A stretch of 64,000 bases of DNA. It comes from Oscarella lobularis. Taxonomy: Eukaryota > Porifera > Homoscleromorpha > Homosclerophorida > Oscarellidae. The notes under the pieces were generated by a model, which had not been told where the DNA came from, did no database searches, and saw only the letters and a list, made by a program, of their open reading frames with translations. Shown one piece after another: positions 1 to 12,300 of this stretch; position 1 is the stretch's first letter; each line of letters opens with the position of its first letter. Made by a program: the position numbers and the translations under genes. The stretch lies in contig NC_089182.1 in the NCBI RefSeq assembly GCF_947507565.1, positions 2,728,001 through 2,792,000 of the forward strand. The letters are read 5' to 3'.

Positions 1-1353
1 TTCCGACATGGACAGACATGGACACGCCTTCTCGCCGATCTTTGTCCGTCTTATTTGCCGCCGTTCCGCCCCCGATCGTCGCGCCTGCTCCGCGAACCTC
101 TCTGCCGAACCTTCGAGCGTGTTTACGTTCGGTTCGTTTCTCCGAGGGGCCCTCGCGAGGTTCGCGTACGGTTCGCTTCGCTGTCCCGTATATACTTTTC
201 TTACTCGCTATAAGTACATACTGGCCTTCGCCCCCAAAGTACATTAATATATAGTCAGTCAGTCAGTCGGATTATGCACCGCTTTCACCCGCAGTATTCA
301 ATTAGGCGGGCGATGGACAGGGTCTACTATTTAGTACGCCAGCCTTGCACGAATCCTGTGTGTATATGGACCAGGTCAACAATTTGACAGAAACATCTTT
401 GGACTACCCTCACCGAGGCGGTGCAAACTGGACCTTTTGGGTACGGGTACCCAGGCACACCAGCGGAGAGGTTCCCTCTGCTGATGTTGCCTGGGGATAC
501 TGTATCACAAAACACACGCAGGACTCTAATTATTATTTAGACACTTTATATAGAATCAAACACTTTCTGCCGCCTTTGCTCTGACTATCCTGCATCGAGA
601 CGTCGGCGACGAGGCCTGCGTCTTCGATGCGGGATGACCCACTCCACTCGCGTGAGCACATGCAGTGTGCGACGGACGATCCGGAGACGGGCCCGTCGTG
701 CAAAACATTCGCACCCACAACACATTTCTCTCCATCGTCGAAGATACGTGATCGTACGACGCGAGAGATGTGCCCGTCGTGCGAGACATTCGCACCCATA
801 ACACATTTCTCTCGATCGACAGACTCTCTTGCTGCGCGCGAGAATCGTAGCGATTGCACGCGGACAGCCAGAGACGCCTGCACTCTTTCCACTGTCTATC
901 GGTACGGATTCGGAGCAGCGTCAGTATTACCACTGATCAAGACTGCTCGCGATCGGTACTGATACTCGGGTCAAATCGGATATCATTAATCGGTATTTCC
1001 ATTTCCAGAGAGTAGTACCCTCTTACTATATGCCAAAAAAACGGGGTTTTGTCCTTAATGACTTTGACGCTACGGCGTGTAGGTCACTCGCTCGATAATA
1101 CAATTGCCATCTTCAAAATCGCGTTTTCTGCATAGCAACAGTACATGGAAAAATTTTCGCCGCCCACCAGAAACGATTAATTTAATTACACCGCCGTTTT
1201 CGTCGAATAAACGAACCTCGTTAGTCCCTTTTCAAAAAATTTTGGGAACGCCTACTATTGAGGAGCAAGTGTCTCCATACCCGGTCCGTTGCTAGGCTCG
1301 CCTACGCAATCTCCTCCCTTTTGATGACGTTCTCGTGACGTCACTGACAACTA
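1..1353. repeat. Macrosatellite flank block A, copy 1
   Basis: This block recurs almost base for base at 6516-8594, where it is split by a transposon at 6769-7485. The only differences I see are a 10-bp GGACGGACAT-type duplication near 6538 and a handful of single-base changes (for example CCTGGGG versus TCTGGGG near 490 and 7733). It is cut by the left window edge. All open frames inside it are short and mutually overlapping, so I read it as non-coding. Within it, 691-732 and 772-813 are an imperfect 42-bp direct repeat starting GCCCGTCGTG. It leads directly into the minisatellite array, so block plus array behave as one repeating macro-unit. Confidence 0.85.
691..813. repeat. Internal 42-bp imperfect direct repeat
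   Basis: Two copies (691-732 and 772-813) share GCCCGTCGTG, CATTCGCACCCA and AACACATTTCTCTC and differ at only a few bases. The same pair is present again in the second macro-unit near 7933-8055, so it predates duplication of the unit. Confidence 0.7.
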
Positions 1354-1360
1354 ACAACTC

Positions 1361-4300
1361 GGTGTACGTAATCCACCGGCATGCCGTGTATATATTTCGG
1401 CAGGCGGTGTAATTACTCTGCCGGCAAGCGGTGTATATATTCCGGGAAGCGGTGTACGTACTCCGCCGGCAGGCGGTGTATATATTCCGGCAAGCGGTGT
1501 ATGTATTCCGGCAAGCGGTGTATATATTCCGGAGAGCGGTGTATACATTCCAGCAGGCGGTGTACGTACTCCGCCGGCAGGCGGTGTATATATTCCGGCA
1601 AGCGGTGTATATATTCCAGCAGGCGGTGTACGTACTCCGCCGGCAGGCGGTGTATATATTCCGGCAGGCGTGTACGTACTCCGCAGTCAGGCCGGTGTCT
1701 TTATTCCGACAGGCGTGTATGTATATATTCCGGCAAGCGGTGTATATTACGGCAAGCGGTGTACGTACTCCGCCGGCAGGCGGTGTATATATTCCGGCAA
1801 GCGGTGTATATATTCCAGCAGGCGGTGTACGTACTCCGCCCGAAGGCGGTGTATATATTCCGGCAAGCGGTGTATATATTCAAGCAGGCGGTGTACGTAC
1901 TCCGCCCGCAGGCGGTGTATATATTCCGGCAAGCGGTGTATATATTACGGCAAGCGGTGTACGTACTCCGCCGGCAGGCGGTGTAAATATTCCGGCAGGC
2001 GGTGTATATATTCCGGCAAGCGGTGTATATATTCCAGCAGGCGGTGTACGTACTCCGCCCGCAGGCGGTGTATATATTCCGGCAAGCGGTGTATATATTC
2101 CAGCAGGGGGTGTACGTACTCCGCCCGCAGGCGGTGTATATATTCCGGCAAGCGGTGTATATATTACGGCAAGCGGTGTACGTACTCCGCCGGCAGGCGG
2201 TGTATATATTCCGGCAAGCGGTGTATATATTCCGGCAAGCGGTGTATATATTCCAGCAGGCGGTGTACGTACTCCGCCGGCAGGCGGTGTATATATTCCG
2301 GCAAGCGGTGTATATATTCCGGCAAGCGGTGTATATATTCCGGCAAGCGGTGTATATATTCCAGCAGGCGGTGTATATATACCGGCAGGCGGTGTACGTA
2401 CTCCGCCGGCAAGCGGTGTATATATTCCTGCCGGCGGTGTACGTACTCCGGAGGCAAGCGGTGTATATATTCCGGCAAGCGGTGTATATATTCCGGCAAG
2501 CGGTGTACGTACTCCGCCGGCAGGCGGTGTACGTACTCCGCCGGCAGGCGGTGTATATATTCCGGCAAGCGGTGTATATATTCCAGCAGGCGGTGTACGT
2601 ACTCCGCCCGCAGGCGGTGTATATATTCCGGCAAGCGGTGTATATATTACGGCAAGCGGTGTACGTACTCCGCCGGCAGGCGGTGTATATATTCCGACAA
2701 GCGGTGTATATATTCCGGCAAGCGGTGTATATTACGGCAAGCGGTGTACGTACTCCGCCGGCAGGCGGTGTATATATTCCGGCAAGCGGTGTATATATTC
2801 CAGCAGGCGGTGTATATATTCCAGCAGGCGGTGTACGTACTCCGCCGGCAGGCGGTGTATATATTCCGGCAAGCGGTGTATATATTCCGGCAAGCGGTGT
2901 ATATATTCCGGCAGGCGGTGTATATATACCGGCAGGCGGTGTACGTACTCCGCCGTCAGGCGGTGTATATATTCCGGCCAGCGGTGTATATATTCTAGCA
3001 GGCGGTGTACGTACTCCGCCGGCAGGCGGTGTATATATTCCGGCAGGCGGTGTACGTACTCCGCCGGCAAGCGGTGTATATATTCCTGCCGGCGGTGTAC
3101 GTACTCCGGAGGCAAGCGGTGTATATATTCCGGCAAGCGGTGTATATATTCCAGCAGGCGGTGTATATATACCGGCAGGCGGTGTACGTACTCCGCCGGC
3201 AAGCGGTGTATATATTCCTGCCGGCGGTGTACGTACTCCGGAGGCAAGCGGTGTATATATTCCGGCAAGCGGTGTATATATTCCAGCAGGCGGTGTATAT
3301 ATACCGGCAGGCGGTGTACGTACTCCGCCGGCAAGCGGTGTATATATTCCGGCAGGCGGTGTATATATTCCGGCAAGCGGTGTATATATTCCGGCAGGCG
3401 GTGTATGTATACCGGCAGGCGGTGTACGTACTCCGCCGGCAAGCGGTGTATATATTCCGGCAAGCGGTGTACGTACTCCGCCGGCAGGCGGTGTATATAT
3501 TCCGGCAAGCGGTGTATATATTCCGGCAAGCGGTGTATATATTCCGGCAGGCGGTGTATATATACCGGCAGGCGGTGTACGTACTTCGCCGGCAAGCGGT
3601 GTATATATTCCGGCAGGCCGTGTACGTACTCCGCCGGCAAGCGGTGTATATATTCCTGCCGGCGGTGTACGTACTCCGGAGGCAAGCGGTGTATATATTC
3701 CGGCAAGCGGTGTATACATTCCAGCAGGCGGTGTATATATACCGGCAGGCGGTGTACGTACTCCGCCGGCAAGCGGTGTATATATTCCTGCCGGAGGTGT
3801 ACGTACTCCGGAGGCAAGCGGTGTATATATTCCGGCAAGCGGTGTATATATTCCAGCAGGCGGTGTATATATACCGGCAGGCGGTGTACGTACTCCGCCG
3901 GCAAGCGGTGTATATATTCCGGCAGGCGTTGTATATATTCCGGCAAGCGGTGTATATATTCCGGCAGGCGGTGTATATATACCGGCAGGCGGTGTACGTA
4001 CTCCGCCGGCAAGCGGTGTATATATTCCGGCAAGCGGTGTATGTATTCCGGCAAGCGGTGTATATATTCCGGAGAGCGGTGTATATTTTCCAGCAGGCGG
4101 TGTACGTACTCCGCCGGCAGGCGGTGTATATATTCCGGCAAGCGGTGTATATATTCCAGCAGGCTGTGTACGTACTCCGACGGCAGGCGGTGTATATATT
4201 CCGGCAAGCGGTTTATATATTCCAGCAGGCGGTGTACGTACTCCGCCGGCAGGCGGTGTACGTACTCCGCCGGCAGGCGGTGTATATATTCCGGCAAGCG

Positions 4301-6493
4301 GTGTATATATTCCAGCAGGCGGTGTACGTACTCCGCCCGCAGGCGGTGCATATATTCCGGCAAGCGGTGTACGTACTCCGCCGGCAAGCGGTGTATATAT
4401 TCCGGCAGGCGGTATACGTACTCCGCCGGCAGGTGGTGTATATATTCCGGCAGGCGGTGTACGTAATCCACCGGCATGCCGTGTAATATATTCTGGCAGG
4501 CGGTGTACTTACTCTGCCGGCAAGCGGTGTATATATTCTGGGAAGCGGTGTACGTACTCCGCCGGCAAGCGGTGTATATATTCCGGCAAGCGGTGTATAT
4601 ATTCCGGCAAGCGGTGTACGTACTCCGAAGGCAAGCGGTGTATATATTCCGGCAAGCGGTGTATATATTCCAGCAGGCGGTGTACGTACTCCGCCGGCAG
4701 GAGGTGTATATATTCCGGCAAGCGGTGTATATATTCCGGCAAGCGGTGTATATATTCCAGCAGGCGGTGCACGTACTCCGCCGGCAGGCGGTGTATATAT
4801 TACGGCAAGCGGTGTACGTACTCCGCCGTCAGGCGGTGTATATATTCTGGCAAGCGGTGTATATATTCTAGCAGGCGGTGTACGTACTATGCCGGCAGGC
4901 GGTGAATATATTCCGGCAGGCGGTGTACGTACTCCGCCGGCAAGCGGTGTATATATTCCTGCCGGCGGTGTACGTACTCCGGAGGCAAGCGGTGTATATA
5001 TTCCGGCAAGCGGTGTATATATTCCAGCAGGCGGTGTATATATACCGGCAGGCGGTGTGCGTACTCCGCCGGCAAGCGGTGTATATATTCTTGCCGGCGG
5101 TGTACGTACTCCGGAGGCAAGCGGTGTATATATTCCGGCAAGCGGTGTATATATTCCAGCAGGCGGTGTATATATACCGGCAGGCGGTGTACGTACTCCG
5201 CCGGCAGGCGGTGTATATATTCCGGCAGGCGGTGTATATATTCCGGCAAGCGGTGTATATATTCCGGCAGGCGGTGTATATATACCGGCAGGCGGTGTAC
5301 GTACTCCGCCGGCAAGCGGTGTATATATTCCGGCAAGCGGTGTATGTATTCCGGCAAGCGGTGTATATATTCCGGAGAGCGGTGTATATATTCCAGCAGG
5401 CTGTGTACGTACTCCGCCCGCAGGCGGTGTATATATTCCGGCAAGCGGTGTATATGTATATTACGGCAAGCGGTGTACGTACTCCGCCGGCAGGCGGTGT
5501 ATATATTCCGGCAAGCGGTGTATATATTCCAGCAGGCGGTGTACGTACTCCGCCCGCAGGCGGTGTATATATTCCGGCAAGCGGTGTATATGTATATTAC
5601 GGCAAGCGGTGTACGTACTCCGCCGGCAGGCGGTGTATATATTCCGGCAAGCGGTGTATATATTCCGGCAAGCGGTGTATATTACGGCAAGCGGTGTACG
5701 TACTCCGCCGGCAGGCGGTGTATATATTCCGGCAGGCGGTGTATATATTCCAGCAGGCGGTGTACGTACTCCGCCCGCAGGCGGTGTATATATTCCGGCA
5801 AGCGGTGTATATATTCCAGCAGGCGGTGTACGTACTCCGCCAGCAGGCGGTGTATATATTCCGGGAAGCGGTGTATATATTACTGCAAGCGGTGTACGTA
5901 CTCTGCCGGCAGGCGGTGTATATATTCCGGCAAGCGGTGTATATATTCCGGCAAGCGGTGTATATATTCCAGCAGGCGGTGTACGTACTCCGCCGGCAGG
6001 CGGTGTATATATTCCGGCAAGCGGTGTATATATTCCGGCAAGCGGTGTATATATTCCGGCAAGCGGTGTATATATTCCGGCAGGCGGTGTATATATACCG
6101 GCAGGCGGTGTACGTACTCCGCCGGCAAGCGGTATATATATTCCGGCAGGCGGTGTACGTACTCCGCCGGCAGGCGGTGTATATATTCCGGCAGGCGTGT
6201 ACGTACTCCGCAGTCAGGCCGGTGTCTTTATTCCGACAGGCGTGTATGTATATATTCCGGCAAGCGGTGTACGTACTCCGCCGGCAGGCGGTGTATATAT
6301 TCCGGCAAGCGGTGTATATATTCCGGCAAGCGGTGTATATATTCCGGCAGGCGGTGTATATATACCGGCAGGCGGTGTACGTACTCCGCCGGCAAGCGGT
6401 TTATATATTCCGGCAGGCGGTGTACGTACTCCGGAGGCAAGCGATGTATATATTCCGGCAAGCGGTGTACGTACTCCGAAGGCAGGCGGTGTA
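1361..6493. repeat. 21/24-bp minisatellite array 1 (5.1 kb)
   Basis: The array is a head-to-tail run of units that begin GGTGTATATATTCC and end GGCAAGC or AGCAGGC (21 bp), mixed with 24-bp units that begin GGTGTACGTACTCC and end GCCGGCAGGC. Nearly all unit lengths are multiples of three and units contain no stop codon, so very long open frames exist on both strands (for example over 1000 codons at 1431-4466, and over 600 codons on the minus strand). I regard these as artefacts of the repeat. A higher-order period of 132 bp is visible at 3091/3223, 3661/3793 and 4964/5096. The 24-bp unit is nearly palindromic (GGCGG-T-GTACGTAC-T-CCGCC). Confidence 0.93.
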
Positions 6494-6768
6494 AGGGCCT
6501 AAGCGCGCGCTACGATTCCGACATGGACAGACATGGACGGACATGGACACGCCTTCTCGCCGATCTTTGTCCGTCTTATTTGCCGCCGTTCCGCCCCCGA
6601 TCGTCGCGCCTGCTCCGCGAACCTCTCTGCCGAACCTTCGAGCGTGTTTACGTTTGGTTCGTTTCTCCGAGGGGCCCTCGCGAGGTTCGCGTACGGTTCG
6701 CTTCGCTGTCCCGTATATACTTTTCTTACTCGCTATAAGTACATACTGGCCTTCGCCCCCAAAGTACA
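6494..6768. repeat. Macrosatellite block A, copy 2, left part
   Basis: From 6516 this repeats bases 1-245, including the CCCCCAAAGTACA that precedes the transposon insertion. The first 20 bases (6494-6515) are the junction between array 1 and the second block and have no counterpart in the window. Confidence 0.88.
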
Positions 6769-7485
6769 CTAGAGAATGATGGCCCGGTGTTCACCGTGTT
6801 GCCATCATGCAGAGCCTCCCACCGCTTACAGTACGCGAGTGCATTGCATAGCGTGACGTCAAAATTTTTTATGTTGCCACATATTCACGTACTGTAGTAA
6901 TCCCTGCCCTTAGCCCCTAAAGCTTAGTCCTACGTACATACTGTGCATACCTACATAATTGCTAATAACACGCTTTTCTGACGTACTGTATTGCATTTTA
7001 TAATTTGCTAAGAATTTGAAGACATATGCATGTGTACGGGAGTGTGTACGGGTCATATTTCCTGTTACCCGTACACGAATACATACCCACGTACAAACTG
7101 TACATGAGTGGATACTTTTGATTGTGACGTCAGAGCGTGTCAATCAAAACTCTCATTTCGGTTTCTCAGTGCATTTATGAAACGGAAAATAGCACAGATC
7201 AATTTGAAACAGGAGTTTCTAAGCATTTTGTCCGTTTATGAAAGAAAAAATGCTTTATCCGCGCCGTAAATCGCCTTTTTCGGGTCACCGTTTTGGGCCC
7301 CATGTCGCGCATGCGCTGTACGAAAAAACGGGTTTTTAAGTTACGTCACAATACCGAGCGTGACGAACAGACATACATACATACAGACAGACATACAGAC
7401 ACTTCCGGCCCTAAGATCACGTTTGAGAGAGCCTCCCTCCGCCGTTATACGGGCTCCACCCGTACAACTCTGGTGGTCGGCTCCA
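6769..7485 (-). mobile_element. Non-autonomous Helitron-like element, copy 1
   Basis: This 717-bp insertion is defined exactly by comparing the occupied site with the intact block near base 245 (AAAGTACA then TTAATATATAG). Read on the minus strand, the element starts TGGAGCCGACC and ends CATTCTCTAG. It sits between a host A and a host T with no target duplication. A hairpin (outer arms GATGG/CCATC, inner arms CGGTG/CACCG) ends 9 bases before the terminal CTAG. Insertion between A and T, a CTRR 3' end and a subterminal hairpin are Helitron hallmarks; the 5' end is not the usual TC. It contains a CATA/CAGA tetranucleotide stretch (7366-7400) and no helicase or Rep coding sequence, so it would be non-autonomous. 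Confidence 0.72.
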
Positions 7486-8601
7486 TTAATATATAGTCAG
7501 TCAGTCAGTCGGATTATGCACCGCTTTCACCCGCAGTATTCAATTAGGCGGGCGATGGACAGGGTCTACTATTTAGTACGCCAGCCTTGCACGAATCCTG
7601 TGTGTATATGGACCAGGTCAACAATTTGACAGAAACATCTTTGGACTACCCTCACCGAGGCGGTGCAAACTGGACCTTTTGGGTACGGGTACCCAGGCAC
7701 ACCAGCGGAGAGGTTCCCTCTGCTGATGTTGTCTGGGGATACTGTATCACAAAACACACGCAGGACTCTAATTATTATTTAGACACTTTATATAGAATCA
7801 AACACTTTCTGCCGCCTTTGCTCTGACTATCCTGCATCGAGACGTCGGCGACGAGGCCTGCGTCTTCGATGCGGGATGACCCACTCCACTCGCGTGAGCA
7901 CATGCAGTGTGCGACGGACGATCCGGAGACGGGCCCGTCGTGCAAAACATTCGCACCCACAACACATTTCTCTCCATCGTCGAAGATACGTGATCGTACG
8001 ACGCGAGAGATGTGCCCGTCGTGCGAGACATTCGCACCCATAACACATTTCTCTCGATCGACAGACTCTCTTGCTGCGCGCGAGAATCGTAGCGATTGCA
8101 CGCGGACAGCCAGAGACGCCTGCACTCTTTCCACTGTCTATCGGTACGGATTCGGAGCAGCGTCAGTATTACCACTGATCAAGACTGCTCGCGATCGGTA
8201 CTGATACTCGGGTCAAATCGGATATCATTAATCGGTATTTCCATTTCCAGAGAGTAGTACCCTCTTACTATATGCCAAAAAAACGGGGTTTTGTCCTTAA
8301 TGACTTTGACGCTACGGCGTGTAGGTCACTCGCTCGATAATACAATTGCCATCTTCAAAATCGCGTTTTCTGCATAGCAACAGTACATGGAAAAATTTTC
8401 GCCGCCCACCGGAAACGATTAATTTAATTACACCGCCGTTTTCGTCGAATAAACGAACCTCGTTAGTCCCTTTTCAAAAATTTTGGGAACGCCTACTATT
8501 GAGGAGCAAGTGTCTCCATACCCGGTCCGTTGCTAGGCTCGCCTACGCAATCTCCTCCCTTTTGATGACGTTCTCGTGACGTCACTGACAACTAACAACT
8601 C
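7486..8601. repeat. Macrosatellite block A, copy 2, right part
   Basis: This repeats bases 246-1360, including the internal 42-bp repeat pair and the TGACGTCA palindrome just before the array. Differences from copy 1 are a few substitutions and one missing A in an A-run near 8480. The near identity implies recent duplication or ongoing homogenisation. Confidence 0.88.
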
Positions 8602-11047
8602 GGTGTACGTAATCCACCGGCATGCCGTGTATATATTCCGGCAGGCGGTGTACTTACTCTGCCGGCAAGCGGTGTATATAATCCGGGAAGCGGTGTATAT
8701 AATCCGGGAAGCGGTGTACGTACTCCGCCGGCAGGCGGTGTATATATTCCGGCAAGCGGTGTATATATTCCAGCAGGCGGTGTACGTACTCCGCCGGCAG
8801 GCGGTGTATATATTCCGGCAAGCGGTGTATATATTCCGGCAAGCGGTGTATATATTCCGGCAAGCGGTGTATATATTCCGGCAGGCGGTGTATATATACC
8901 GGCAGGCAGTGTACGTACTCCGCCGGCAAGCGGTGTATATATTCCGGCAGGCGGTGTACGTACTCCGCCGGCAGGTGGTGTATATATTCCGGCAGGCGGT
9001 GTACGTAATCCACCGGCATGCCGTGTAATATATTCTGGCAGGCGGTGTACTTACTCTGCCGGCAAGCGGTGTATATATTCCGGGAAGCGGTGTACGTACT
9101 CCGCCGGCAAGCGGTGTATATATTCCGGCAAGCGGTGTATATATTCCGGCAAGCGGTGTACGTACTCCGGAGGCAAGCGGTCTATATATTCCGGCAAGCG
9201 GTGTATATATTTCAGCAGGCGGTGTACGTACTCCGCCGGCAGGAGGTGTATATATTCCGGCAAGCGGTGTATATATTCCGGCAAGCGGGGCACGTACTCC
9301 GCCGGCAGGCGGTGTATATATTACGGCAAGCGGTGTACGTACTCCGCCGTCAGGCGGTGTATATATTCCGGCAAGCGGTGTATATATTCTAGCAGGCGGT
9401 GTACGTACTCCGCCGGCAGGCGGTGTATATATTCCGGCAAGCGGTGTATATATTCCAGCAGGCGGTGTACGTACTCCGCCGGCAGGCGGTGTATATATTC
9501 CGGCAAGCGGTCTATATATTCCAGCAGGCGGTGTACGTACTCCGCCGGCAGGCGGTGTACGTACTCCGCCGGCAGGCGGTGTATATATTCCGGCAAGCGG
9601 TGTATATATTCCAGCAGGCGGTGTACGTACTCCGCCCGCAGGCGGTGTATATATTCCGGCAAGCGGTGTATATATTCCAGCAGGCGGTGTACGTACTCCG
9701 CCCGCAGGCGGTGTATATATTCCGGCAAGCGGTGTATATATTCCAGCAGGCGGTGTACGTACTCCGCCGGCAGGCGGTGTACGTACTCCGCCGGAAGGCG
9801 GTGTATATATTCCGGCAAGCGGTGTATATATTCCAGCAGGCGGTGTACGCACTCCGCCCGCAGGCGGTGTATATATTCCGGCAAGCGGTGTATATATTAC
9901 GGCAAGCGGCGTACGTACTCCGCCGGCAGGCGGTGTATATATTCCGGCAAGCGGTGTATATATTCCGGCAAGCGGTGTATATATTCCGGCAAGCGGTGTA
10001 TATATTCCAGCAGGCGGTGTACGTACTCCGCCGGCAGGCGGTGTATATATTCCGGCAAGCGGTCTATATATTCCAGCAGGCGGTGTACGTACTCCGCCGG
10101 CAGGCGGTGTACGTACTCCGCCGGCAGGCGGTGTATATATTCCGGCAAGCGGTGTATATATTCCAGCAGGCGGTGTACGTACTCCGCCCGCAGGCGGTGT
10201 ATATATTCCGGCAAGCGGTGTATATATTCCGGCAGGCGGTGTATATATACCGGCAGGCGGTGTACGTACTCCGCCGGCAAGCGGTGTATATATTCCTGCC
10301 GGCGGTGTACGTACTCTGGAGGCAAGCGGTGTATATATTCCGGCAAGCGGTGTATATATTCCAGCAGGCGGTGTATATATACCGGCAGGCGGTGTACGTA
10401 CTCCGGAGGCAAGCGATGTATATATTCCGGCAAGCGGTGTACGTACTCCGCCGGCAAGCGGTGTATATATTCCGGCAAGCGGTGTACGTACTCCGAAGGC
10501 AGGCTGTGTATATATTCCGGCAGGCGGTGTATATATTCCGGCAAGCGGTGTATATATTCCGGCAAGCGGTGTATATACTCCGGCAATATATATTCCGGCA
10601 AGTGGTGTATATATTCCGGCAGGCGGTGTATATATACCGGCAGGCGGTGTACGTACTCCGCTGGCAGGCGGTGTATATATTCCGGCAAGCGGTGTATATA
10701 TTCCGGCAGGCGTGTACGTACTCCGCCGGCAGGCGGTGTATATATTCCGGCAGGCGTGTACGTACTCCGCAGTCAGGCCGGTGTCTTTATTCCGACAGGC
10801 GTGTATGTATATATTCCGGCAAGCGGTGTACGTACTCCGCCGGTAGGCGGTGTATTTATTCCGGCAGGCGTGTACGTACTCCGCCGGCGAGCGGTGTATA
10901 TATTCCGGCAGGCGGTGTATATATTCCGGCAGGCGGTGTACGTACTCCGCCGGCAAGCGGTGTATATATACCGGCAGGCGGTGTACGTACTCCGCCGGGA
11001 GGCGGTGTATATATACCGGCAGGCGGTGTACGTACTCCGCCGGCAGG
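8602..11047. repeat. 21/24-bp minisatellite array 2 (2.4 kb)
   Basis: Same unit family as array 1, about half as long, with its own order of variants. Near its right end (10756-10830) it carries a distinctive frame-breaking variant block containing GCAGTCAGGCCGGTGTC. The same block occurs near the start of array 1 (1674) and near its end (6199). Open frames of up to about 800 codons arise from stop-free units and are not taken as genes. The array stops abruptly at GCAGGTATATATAAGGGAGG. Confidence 0.92.
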
Positions 11048-11555
11048 TATATATAAGGGAGGCAGAATCGACGAGGAGATTCATAGCAGAGTGCGCTCGG
11101 GGAAGTCGAAATCGCTGAAAGACAAACATCTAGGTGCAGGTGAGGATAATAAGGATAATTACGTCCGAGGCTTGGTGAATAGGAGTTCCACGTGCCAGAT
11201 TCATCTTCCCATTCCCAATCGTTAGCTGAAAAATCAAAATCAGAATTTATAATTCTGGTTTTTGCTTTCTCTTACACCAGCTCGATTTAGACGTCTTGCA
11301 GCGAACGCTTTCTTTCCATCCGGTCGATTTATTTGCCTGATGCATTTGCTTGAAATTGACTTCGTACTTTTGCGTTCGCGAGAGCGAAAGAGTCGTCGAT
11401 TCTGCTCCTTTCTCGAATTCGCCTGCTAATTGGTTGGCGTGGGCAGAAGTGAACGCTTTCCAATCCCCGTCTTCGTTCTGCCATTCCCAGGTGACGTCGG
11501 ATCCGAGTTTCGTCCCCTTTAAACGCGATCACGTGTTATTGAGTGATATCGATAA
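11048..11555. other. Unique spacer between array 2 and Helitron copy 2
   Basis: No repeat of this segment appears elsewhere in the window. A short forward frame runs out of the array to 11225 and a 67-codon minus frame covers 11329-11532; neither resembles a protein I know. I see no RNA gene. It may contain a distal promoter of PNO1 that has been separated from the gene by the transposon. Confidence 0.4.
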
Positions 11556-12300
11556 TGGAGCCGACCACCGCAGTTGTACGGGTGGAGCCCGTATAACGGC
11601 GGAGGGAGGCTCTCTCAAACGTGATCTTAGGGCCGGAAATGTCTGTATGTCTGTCTGTATGTATGTATGTATGTATGTCTGTTCGTCACGCTCGGTATTG
11701 TGACGTAACTTAAAAACCCGTTTTTTCGTACAGCGCATGCGCGACATGGGGCCCAAAACGGTGATCCGAAAAAGGCGATTTACGGCGCGGATAAAGCGTT
11801 TTTTCTTTCATAAACGGAAAAAATGCTTAGAAACCCCTGTTTCAAATTGATCTGTGCTATTTTCCGTTTCATAAATGCACTGAGAAACCGGAATAAGAGT
11901 TTTGATTGTCACGCTCTGACGTCACAATCAAAAGTATCCACTCATGTACAGTTTGTACGTGGGTATGTACGCGTGTACGGGTAACAGGAAATATGACCCG
12001 TACACATGCATATGTCTTCAAATACTTAGCAAATTATAAAATGCAATACAGTACGTCAGAAAAGCGTGTAATTAGCAATTATGTAGGTATGCACAGTATG
12101 TACGTAGGACCAGAGCTATAAATAAATATTTATTTATAGCTATGAGCTTTAGGGGCTAAGGGCAGGGATTACTACAGTACGTGAATATGTAGCAACATAA
12201 AAAATTTTGACGTCACGCTATGTAATGCACTCGCGTACTGTAAGCGGTGGGAGGCTCTGCATGATGGCAATACGGTGAACACCGGGCCATCATTCTCTAG
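11556..12300 (+). mobile_element. Non-autonomous Helitron-like element, copy 2
   Basis: This is the inverted counterpart of 6769-7485: it begins TGGAGCCGACC, ends CATTCTCTAG, and again lies between a host A (CGATAA) and a host T (TGATAATC) without target duplication. It is 745 bp, exactly 28 bp longer than copy 1; the extra bases form a perfect palindrome (12114-12141). The TATG/TCTG tetranucleotide tract lies at 11645-11685 and the 3' hairpin at 12263-12291. The element ends about 100 bp upstream of the PNO1 start codon, so it may have altered that promoter. Confidence 0.72.
12114..12141. repeat. 28-bp perfect AT-rich palindrome
   Basis: The arms AGCTATAAATAAAT and ATTTATTTATAGCT meet with no spacer, giving an exact self-complementary sequence. 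It is absent from the other transposon copy, where CCTAAAGCTTAGTCC is continuous, so it arose or was inserted after the copies separated. Confidence 0.85.

Noticed and set aside
1431-4905. Proteins of about 1000 residues made of VYIPASG, CIYSGKR or VYIFRQA repeats
   Set aside because: They arise in several frames at once from stop-free 21/24-bp units; no start context, splice pattern or codon bias favours one frame.
6769-7485. TIR transposon with a 2-bp CA duplication
   Set aside because: CA on both sides fits formally, but no convincing terminal inverted repeats exist, and A/T insertion, CTAG end and hairpin fit Helitrons better.
8533-10956. 807-codon minus-strand frame
   Set aside because: Same artefact of the second minisatellite array; it also runs through flanking non-coding block sequence.
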